A stretch of DNA of 24,329 nt, from the NCBI GenBank assembly GCA_934202525.1, contig CAKPYB010000042.1, positions 1 through 24,329 of the forward strand, in the 5' to 3' direction. This stretch comes from an uncultured Prevotella sp. Its GTDB lineage: Bacteria; Bacteroidota; Bacteroidia; Bacteroidales; Bacteroidaceae. Shown here one piece after another: positions 1 through 9,117 of the stretch (positions are counted from its first letter, which is position 1; each line of letters begins with the position of its first letter). A program made the translations under genes and the position numbers. The notes under the pieces were generated by a model. That model ran no database searches. It was not told the DNA's origin and saw nothing but the letters and a program-made list of their open reading frames with translations.

Positions 1-126
1 AAGCCACAAATCTCTTTTGCCCAAAACTACTTTGCCGTACAAACTCGCCGAGCAGAATTGGTGCAAAAGCGTTTGCAGGAATACGAACGTGTACAAGAAC
101 GTGCAAAACTTGCTGAAACAGAAAAG
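1..126 (+). pseudogene. DinD-like protein, C-terminal remnant (5' end outside window)
   Basis: Frame 1 is open from the window edge. Its first 42 codons contain AQNYFAVQTRRAEL followed by a charged helix ending KLAETEK. This resembles the conserved middle part of DNA-damage-inducible protein D and BRO-N-related proteins; E. coli DinD has a similar QTYFAIQTRRQEL stretch. The resemblance stops at about codon 42, exactly where a GC-rich hairpin begins. The frame then runs on without family resemblance to a stop at 301-303, antisense to the beta-galactosidase end. DinD proteins normally continue well past this point, so the gene appears cut off at its 3' end. The assignment rests on recalled motif similarity; whether the N-terminal part is intact lies outside the window. 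Confidence 0.6.
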
Positions 127-160
127 CGGCGCCGCCTGCAAATCCGCAGGAAAGCGCCGC
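118..160 (-). terminator. Intrinsic terminator of the GH20-GH2 operon
   Basis: On the minus strand, about 48 nt after the beta-galactosidase stop, lies a GC-rich hairpin. The outer stem is GCGGCGC/GCGCCGC (126-132 with 154-160), then a small internal bulge, an inner stem CCTGC/GCAGG, and a six-base loop. On the minus strand it is followed directly by TTTTCTGTTT, a U-rich tract. Position and orientation fit termination of the minus-strand operon. The same bases form the 3' edge of the DinD-like remnant on the other strand. Confidence 0.85.
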
Positions 161-207
161 CCATTATAAACCTATTCTCGTACAAATATGACTTCTTGAA
201 AATAAAA

Positions 208-3375
<3,168 letters not shown>

Positions 3376-3411
3376 TTATGATTTAAAAACAGGTTTTACC
3401 TTATTATATAT

Positions 3412-5748
3412 TTAATGGAACAGTTGACTATCTTCAACATCCGCAAATTCCTTGGAATTATCCTTGCGCATCTGCAGGTTGAGTCCGTTCCACCAAGAAG
3501 GCCAGCCACCAGTAATATTGGCTATGAAGACATACTTGATAGGATGTAACCCCTTAGCCAAAGCTACGCAGTTGTCACGATGGGAAATACTCTTCACCTC
3601 GCTGGAGTTGTCGATAAGCAACTTACTGTCAATCCAAACCTGGTCGGCACGGGAAGAAACATAATATACACCATCCTCTGGCACCATCACATATCCTTCG
3701 GCAATAGAAGCATAACCATTCTCTCCACGCAGAGTGCGAGCATCGTCAGCCTGCTTCAATTTCATTTCGCCAAAGCTGCGGATAACAGAATTTTCCCAGA
3801 CGCCATCCGTCCATTCTAAGTCATTCACATGATGATAATACCCCTTGATGCGCTTCATCTCCAAACCCGGCTTTACATCTTTCACCTCAACAGAAGGAGC
3901 ATAATTCTGTTTCTCCACCTGGATGGTTCTGATGCGACTCATCTTACCAGAAGGCAAAACCGTAGCAATATTGATGATACAATCATGGTTTACAGGGATA
4001 GGAGCAGTATAGATCAGAGACTCTGGAGTAGGCATCGTGCCATCCAGTGTATAGACCATCTTCATCGGACGGGAAGTGGTAAAGGTTACGGTAGTATCCT
4101 TGGTAATCACCACTTTATCACAGGATCCGTATGGCTGCTCTGGCAGAGGAAGATGATATTTGATACAACGTTCATCAAGTCTTACGAGGTTAGCATCCAC
4201 TCGTTTGCAGAAATCCGTAAAGTTCTTACGACTCAATGGCGACCATGCCACCTCAGATAGTGCCAGGGCACGAGGATACATCATATACTCCATCTTGGCA
4301 TTGGAATACATATATTCAGACCAGTTGTTGCATTGCACACCCAAAATATGCTTATCAAGTCCAGCCTTGCGGATTACATCAGGAACAGGGTCGAAACTAT
4401 AGGTTTTGACCAGATAGACAGGACTGCTTGGAATCGTGATTGGTTCTATCTTACTGTCGCCCTGATAATGGTCAAGGTAAAGACCACCAGAACCAGGAGT
4501 CATGATAACATCATGCCCTTGCTTAGCAGCTTCGATACCACCATCAATACCTCGCCAAGACATGACGGTAGCATTCTCACTCAATCCACCTTCCAGAATT
4601 TCATCCCATCCGATGATTTTCTTACCATACTTCTCCAGCATCTTTTCTACACGTTTGATCACATAGCTCTGCAGTCTTTCCTCTGCAGAGTGCTTGCCAT
4701 CGCCCTGAAGATGCTCGTCAACAATACGCTTCTGACAAGTAGGGCAGGTTTTCCAGCTGGTTTTCGGGCACTCGTCGCCACCTATATGGAAATATTTACC
4801 AGGGAAGAGCGGCACCATTTCCTTGAAGATATCATCCAGGAAATGGAACATCAATTCCTTGCCAGGACACATCACGATGTCCTCGATACCCCAAACCATT
4901 CTTGGAGTCCATTGCTCTCCCTTGCAGGACAATTCCGGATAAGCAGCAATAGCCGCCATCATGTGTCCAGGAAGATCCACCTCAGGAATCACCGTCATAT
5001 AACGCTTGGCAGCATAATCCACGATATCCTTAATCTCCTCCTGTGTATAAAAACCTCCATAGATAGAGCCATCGCCTTCCTTGCGATAACCGCCGATAGA
5101 AGTCAGTTTAGGATATTTCTTGATTTCAATACGCCAGCCCTGATCTTCCGTCAGATGGAAATGCATCGTATTGACCTTGAGAGAAGCCATCAGGTCAATC
5201 TGCTTCTTCACATTCTGTACAGTAATGAAATGACGGCATGGATCGAGATGGAAACCACGATAACCGAAACGAGGATAGTCTTCGATATCACAACATTGTG
5301 CCACCCATTTGACTCCCTTTACCAGAGAAGCACTTTCCACTTCCGCTGGCAACAACTGCAGGAAGGTCTGCATACCATAAAAGGCACCCTTACCTGTCTT
5401 TGCTTTGATAACCACTCCCTTGGCAGTAACCTGAAGGCGATAGCCCTCCTCATTCATTTTCATCGAAGGGTTGATAATGATAGAGATATTTCCCTTCTTG
5501 TTGCCCACATTGACCTCATATCCAGTAGAAGTCTTGAGCTTGCCTGCCAGATAACCAGCTATCGCTTTACCTTCCTCTGTATTGTAGGAAATACCAAGGC
5601 TGGAAGGCAAAATAAATTCTCCACGCTGTTGGGTGAGTTTGACTGGTGTTGGAATCACATTGACTTCTGCAGCCAAAGAACACACAGGATTCATCCCCAA
5701 GTAAACCATGAGGGCGAATGCTGGAAATAGTTTTTTAATCTGATTCAT
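3412..5748 (-). CDS. Secreted GH20 exo-beta-N-acetylhexosaminidase
   Basis: A 778-residue protein with a signal peptide (hydrophobic residues about 8-26, SLAA before the mature end). Domains: GH20b (about 29-150), GH20 TIM barrel (about 160-515), a chitobiase-type C-terminal beta-sandwich (about 540-620), and a PA14/discoidin-like tail (about 640-770; DGVYYVSSRADQVWIDSKLL resembles PA14 repeats). The catalytic Asp-Glu pair is in HIGGDECPKTSW (D325, E326). GH20 enzymes use the substrate 2-acetamido group in a two-step mechanism and release terminal beta-GlcNAc or beta-GalNAc. It is first in the operon with the GH2 gene. It is transcribed from a strong promoter about 100 bp upstream, whose start site is covered by palindromes. 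It should act after galactose, fucose and sulfate caps are removed. Whether it accepts sulfated GlcNAc cannot be told from sequence. Confidence 0.92.
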   Translation of the reverse strand: MNQIKKLFPAFALMVYLGMNPVCSLAAEVNVIPTPVKLTQQRGEFILPSSLGISYNTEEGKAIAGYLAGKLKTSTGYEVNVGNKKGNISIIINPSMKMNEEGYRLQVTAKGVVIKAKTGKGAFYGMQTFLQLLPAEVESASLVKGVKWVAQCCDIEDYPRFGYRGFHLDPCRHFITVQNVKKQIDLMASLKVNTMHFHLTEDQGWRIEIKKYPKLTSIGGYRKEGDGSIYGGFYTQEEIKDIVDYAAKRYMTVIPEVDLPGHMMAAIAAYPELSCKGEQWTPRMVWGIEDIVMCPGKELMFHFLDDIFKEMVPLFPGKYFHIGGDECPKTSWKTCPTCQKRIVDEHLQGDGKHSAEERLQSYVIKRVEKMLEKYGKKIIGWDEILEGGLSENATVMSWRGIDGGIEAAKQGHDVIMTPGSGGLYLDHYQGDSKIEPITIPSSPVYLVKTYSFDPVPDVIRKAGLDKHILGVQCNNWSEYMYSNAKMEYMMYPRALALSEVAWSPLSRKNFTDFCKRVDANLVRLDERCIKYHLPLPEQPYGSCDKVVITKDTTVTFTTSRPMKMVYTLDGTMPTPESLIYTAPIPVNHDCIINIATVLPSGKMSRIRTIQVEKQNYAPSVEVKDVKPGLEMKRIKGYYHHVNDLEWTDGVWENSVIRSFGEMKLKQADDARTLRGENGYASIAEGYVMVPEDGVYYVSSRADQVWIDSKLLIDNSSEVKSISHRDNCVALAKGLHPIKYVFIANITGGWPSWWNGLNLQMRKDNSKEFADVEDSQLFH

Positions 5749-5825
5749 ATCGTATTCAGTTGTTAGTTTGATCTAGTTATTCAAATATGAGGTTTTAATC
5801 TTTCTAATATCTTTTATTAGTTGCC

Positions 5826-5849
5826 AATATTTTAATAAAATATTTTATT
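5826..5849. promoter_or_regulatory. Overlapping AT-rich palindromes at the GH20 start site (candidate ROK operator)
   Basis: AATATTTTA-A-TAAAATATT (5826-5844) is a perfect 9-bp palindrome with a one-base centre. AATAAAATATTTTATT (5834-5849) is a second perfect palindrome overlapping it. They lie just downstream of the GH20 -7 box, at about +1 to +20, a classic repressor position. ROK repressors of the NagC/Mlc group bind AT-rich palindromes with TTATTT/AAATAA-like arms, and a ROK gene faces this site. AT-rich DNA makes palindromes by chance fairly often, so the role is inferred. Confidence 0.5.
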
Positions 5850-5851
5850 TT

Positions 5852-5883
5852 GCAAAGATATATGTTTTTTGTGTTACTTCAAA
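5852..5883 (-). promoter_or_regulatory. Bacteroidota sigma-A promoter for GH20-GH2
   Basis: Read on the minus strand, TTTG (5883-5880) is followed after 19 bp by TATCTTTGC (5860-5852), an exact match to the -33 TTTG / -7 TAnnTTTG consensus. The predicted start is near 5845-5848, leaving a leader of about 100 nt before the GH20 ATG. Confidence 0.85.
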
Positions 5884-6175
5884 GGTTTTATGGTTAATAA
5901 ATCTAAAACACCAATACTTTTCGTATCTTGTCATCTTTATGCAGATAAGTGTATATTTGCCATATTATCAGATATTTACGTGCAAAGGAACAAAATAACT
6001 CACGGAAAGAGTGAGACAATTTTCTATCATAAGAATTTTAATAAAAAGGACTTTAAGACAGAAACTCTAAAGTTTACTTATATATATAAATAAGGTGTAG
6101 GGGCTAAAAAACAGCCTCAAAATAATAAAAAAGCAAAGAAATGAACATATTTAATGTTTATTAACTACAAAAAAG

Positions 6176-6207
6176 TTGCACGTATTAATAAAAGCTTTAT
6201 CTTTGCA
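6176..6207 (+). promoter_or_regulatory. Bacteroidota sigma-A promoter for the ROK gene
   Basis: TTG (6176-6178) is followed after 20 bp by TATCTTTGC (6199-6207), an exact TAnnTTTGC box. The predicted start lies only about 10-15 nt before the ATG at 6225, so the leader is very short. An inverted repeat ATAAA-AGC-TTTAT (6188-6200) overlaps the -7 box and shares AATAAAA-type half-sites with the palindromes at the GH20 promoter, which could mean autoregulation. Confidence 0.8.
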
Positions 6208-6224
6208 AATAAAAAATATTACTT

Positions 6225-7433
6225 ATGAAACAAGAGATAATAAAATATATTAAGAACATAGGTAAAAAAGCTACTATACCTAAGAAAATCTTGGAGCATT
6301 TTATATCTCACGGACATTCCACTATCCCGGAAATATCTAAGAGTATAGGAGTAAGTCTCCCAACCACGACAAGCGCCTTGAATGAGATGATGACAGTGGG
6401 AATAGTCAAAGAATTCGGAAAGAAGGAAACTGCCATGGGGCGCATCCCAATGCTTTACGGTTTGAAGCCTAAGGCAGGTTACTTTATAGGTGCCAATCCG
6501 GAAATGGACAGTCTGGCACTTTCTGCAAGTGATTTCTGCGGCAACCAGATAGTGGAAAAGACAAAAATTCCCTACTGTTACGAAAACACTCCGGAGAATC
6601 TGGAAAAACTCGGAAGCATTATCAATGATTTCATAGACAGTCTTCCTATCAAGAAAGAGGAGATACTGAATGTCTGTGTCAATGTAGCAGAACGCGTTAA
6701 TCCTTTTGAAGGAACGGCATACAATATGTTTACATTTACCGAAAAACCTTTGGCAACGGAAATATCAGAAATGATTAATTTACCGGTTTGCATCGAAAAC
6801 GACACCAGAAGCATGACCTATGCAGAATACATCAAAGGCTGCAGTAAAGGAATGAAAGACATTATCTTTGTGAATGTGTGCTGGGGTCTCGGAATCGGAA
6901 TCATCATAGACGGTAAACTCTATTATGGAAAGTCTGGATATTCCGGTGAATTTGGACATACACCTGGCTACAATAACAACATCATCTGCCACTGTGGAAA
7001 AATCGGTTGCATAGAAACTGAAACTTCTGGCAGAGCTCTGAAAAGAAAATTGACCGAAGCACTTCTGGAAGGAAAACAATCCATACTTTCAGACAAGGTG
7101 GTAAACAGAAAAGAAGAGTTAAACTTACAAGATATTCTGGACGCCATCGCAAAAGAAGATGTGCTCAGCTTAGTTATCCTGCAACATGTTGCAGATGAAC
7201 TGGGAAAACAACTGGCAGGAATCATCAACGTCTTCAACCCGGAAATGCTGGTCATCGGAGGCGAAATGTCGGCTACAGGAGATTATCTGACATTGCCTAT
7301 CAGAATGGGCATCAAGAGATTCTCTCTCAACGTCATGAACGAGGATTCTAAGATTGTAACCTCCGAACTGAAAGGTCAAGCGGGCGTAGTGGGAGCCTGT
7401 CTCATGGCAAGATACAGATTACTCTATGCTTAG
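6225..7433 (+). CDS. ROK-family transcriptional regulator (NagC/XylR-like)
   Basis: A 402-residue cytoplasmic protein. An N-terminal winged helix-turn-helix (about residues 17-75; STIPEISKSIGVSLPTTTSA is the recognition part) is joined to a ROK sugar-kinase-like domain. The ROK zinc site is present: H245 in GEFGH, then CHCGKIGC with C255, C257 and C262. END at 191-193 carries the Asp equivalent to the kinase catalytic base. The usual N-terminal DxGGT phosphate-binding motif is replaced by GANPEMD, so kinase activity is unlikely and a sugar-sensing regulator is expected. Ligands of such proteins are often amino sugars, their phosphates, or other sugars; here GlcNAc, fucose or a disaccharide are candidates. 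It faces the GH20-GH2 operon and precedes the fucosidase-susCD genes, so it is placed to control the locus. Confidence 0.88.
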   Translation: MKQEIIKYIKNIGKKATIPKKILEHFISHGHSTIPEISKSIGVSLPTTTSALNEMMTVGIVKEFGKKETAMGRIPMLYGLKPKAGYFIGANPEMDSLALSASDFCGNQIVEKTKIPYCYENTPENLEKLGSIINDFIDSLPIKKEEILNVCVNVAERVNPFEGTAYNMFTFTEKPLATEISEMINLPVCIENDTRSMTYAEYIKGCSKGMKDIIFVNVCWGLGIGIIIDGKLYYGKSGYSGEFGHTPGYNNNIICHCGKIGCIETETSGRALKRKLTEALLEGKQSILSDKVVNRKEELNLQDILDAIAKEDVLSLVILQHVADELGKQLAGIINVFNPEMLVIGGEMSATGDYLTLPIRMGIKRFSLNVMNEDSKIVTSELKGQAGVVGACLMARYRLLYA

Positions 7434-7581
7434 CAAATACCTCTCTCTGACTGACAACTATATATACATGACTAACAAAAATCAACAAAAACCTGATTAA
7501 ATATAAATCTATCTCTCTATATATAACAAGGTATGAGAAGATACATTGTGTACGAGAAAAAATAACTTAAACCGAAACAAC

Positions 7582-9027
7582 ATGAGAAAATGCTTTCTGA
7601 TTGCCATGATGTTGGGAATCTCAACACTGGCTATTTCGGCACAAAAGACATCCAAGTCACTGGAGCCTGTGCAACCAACTCCTACTACCAAACAGGTAGA
7701 ATGGCAGAAAATGGAAACATACGCTTTCATCCACTTTGGATTGAACACTTTCAATGACAAAGAATGGGGATACGGAAACTCGGATGTAAAAACCTTCAAT
7801 CCCAAGAAATTGGACTGCGAGCAATGGGCAAGAACACTTGCTGCTGCAGGTATGAAAGGGGTCATCATCACAGCAAAGCACCATGATGGCTTCTGCCTTT
7901 GGCCAACCCATACGACAGATTACTGCATCCGAAACACTCCTTATAAGAATGGTGAAGGTGATGTCGTGGGAGAACTTTCCAAAGCTTGCCAAAAATATGG
8001 ATTGAAGTTCGGCATATACCTCTCACCTTGGGACAGAAATCAGGCCAGTTACGGCTCACCATATTACCTGAAACTCTACCAGCGCCAACTCAAGGAACTG
8101 CTGAGCAACTATGGTGAACTCTTCGAAATATGGTTTGATGGAGCCAACGGAGGAGATGGATGGTATGGAGGAGCAGAGGAAAAACGAACCATCGACAGAA
8201 AGCACTACTACGACTTTCCTAAAATCTTCCAGATTGTAGATAGTCTCCAACCAAATGCCACTATTTTCGGTGATGGCGGACCTGGGTGCAGATGGGTAGG
8301 AAACGAAAACGGATTTGCAGGTGAAACCTGCTGGTCTATGATTCCTTCCAATACCGTATATCCGGGCTATAAAAACTACAAGCAACTGCAATTCGGCTGG
8401 GAAAATGGTGATCAATGGACCCCCGCAGAATGTGATGTATCCATCCGACCAGGATGGTTCTATCACGAGACTGAGGACAGTAAGGTCAAAACCGTTGACC
8501 AGTTATGCGATCTTTATTATAGAAGTGTAGGGCACAATGCCACATTCTTGCTTAATTTTCCGGTAAATAAAGATGGGCTCATTCATCCTATTGACTCAGC
8601 CAATGCAGTCAACTTCCACAAGAAGATACAGCAAGAATTGTCCAACAATGTCTTGAAAGGCATCACTCCTAAAACGGATAGCCAACAAGGCAAAAACATT
8701 GGCAAAAATATGACCGACGGGAAATACGACACGTTCTGGGCATCGAAAACGGTCAAAGGAGCAAGCATCGAATTCCGTCTGGGCAAGACACAAGAAATCT
8801 CTCGCCTTATGCTTCAGGAATACATCCCATTGGGACAACGGGTAAAAGCCTTCACTGTCTATTATCTCCAAGACAAGAACTGGGTGAAACTCAATCAGAA
8901 GGAAGAGACAACGACAATCGGCTACAAGCGCATTCTCAGATTTGACAAGATCAAAACCAATGGTCTTCGCATCGTATTCGATGATGCCCGAGGTTGCCCT
9001 TGCATCAATAATATTGCTGCCTACTAA
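7582..9027 (+). CDS. Secreted GH29 alpha-L-fucosidase with F5/8-type C-terminal domain
   Basis: A 481-residue protein starting at ATG 7582, which is followed at once by a good signal peptide (MRKCFLIAMMLGISTLAISA, cut before Q21). An upstream TTG at 7546 only adds charged residues before the signal and is rejected. GH29 TIM barrel about residues 30-350: HFGLNTFNDKEWGYG, AKHHDGFCLWPT, and EIWFDGANG with predicted nucleophile D186. The acid/base is probably E242 in RWVGNE. The barrel resembles GH29 subfamily B (alpha-1,3/1,4-fucosidases acting on Lewis-type branches) rather than the broad subfamily A. The C-terminal part (about 375-481) looks like a discoidin/F5/8 or CBM32-type sandwich. It lies 148 bp after the ROK gene with no consensus promoter visible between, so cotranscription with the ROK gene is possible. 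Confidence 0.9.
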   Translation: MRKCFLIAMMLGISTLAISAQKTSKSLEPVQPTPTTKQVEWQKMETYAFIHFGLNTFNDKEWGYGNSDVKTFNPKKLDCEQWARTLAAAGMKGVIITAKHHDGFCLWPTHTTDYCIRNTPYKNGEGDVVGELSKACQKYGLKFGIYLSPWDRNQASYGSPYYLKLYQRQLKELLSNYGELFEIWFDGANGGDGWYGGAEEKRTIDRKHYYDFPKIFQIVDSLQPNATIFGDGGPGCRWVGNENGFAGETCWSMIPSNTVYPGYKNYKQLQFGWENGDQWTPAECDVSIRPGWFYHETEDSKVKTVDQLCDLYYRSVGHNATFLLNFPVNKDGLIHPIDSANAVNFHKKIQQELSNNVLKGITPKTDSQQGKNIGKNMTDGKYDTFWASKTVKGASIEFRLGKTQEISRLMLQEYIPLGQRVKAFTVYYLQDKNWVKLNQKEETTTIGYKRILRFDKIKTNGLRIVFDDARGCPCINNIAAY

Positions 9028-9028
9028 G

Positions 9029-9055
9029 CAGATAGAAATATCTGTCAGGCAGATA
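9029..9055 (+). repeat. Small three-arm hairpin between GH29 and susC
   Basis: Directly after the fucosidase stop, CAGATA (9029-9034), a GAAA loop and TATCTG (9039-9044) form a short hairpin. A second CAGATA (9050-9055) could pair with the same TATCTG over a five-base loop. No U-tract follows, so it is not an intrinsic terminator. It could be an RNA processing or stability element in the GH29-susCD transcript, or chance. Confidence 0.35.
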
Positions 9056-9117
9056 TAAAGCAAAAATAAAAAAGAACAAAATTATTATCTAAATAACTAA
9101 CGTAAACAATTACACCT

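Larger units (their letters stand above)
5749..6224. other. 476-bp divergent intergenic region
   Basis: This AT-rich stretch separates the GH20 gene (minus) and the ROK gene (plus). It holds one consensus promoter in each direction and the palindromes near 5826-5849. A weak six-pair stem (GGGGCT with AGCCTC, one G-U pair) lies near 6100-6119. A 74-codon open frame at 5869-6093 starts with TTG, overlaps the GH20 promoter and has no recognisable features, so it is not called a gene. About 270 bp between the two -33 elements hold nothing else I can name; the size leaves room for an activator site. Confidence 0.7.

Noticed and set aside
4333..5730. 465-codon plus-strand open frame opposite GH20
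   Set aside because: It lies wholly antisense to a clear GH20 gene with intact catalytic motifs; its translation has no domain features and its composition reflects the mirrored codons.
5869..6093. 74-codon frame in the divergent promoter region
   Set aside because: TTG start, overlaps the GH20 -33 element, no family resemblance, AT-rich composition of intergenic DNA.
7546..7581. Upstream TTG start for the fucosidase
   Set aside because: It would put 12 polar residues before a normal signal peptide that begins at ATG 7582.
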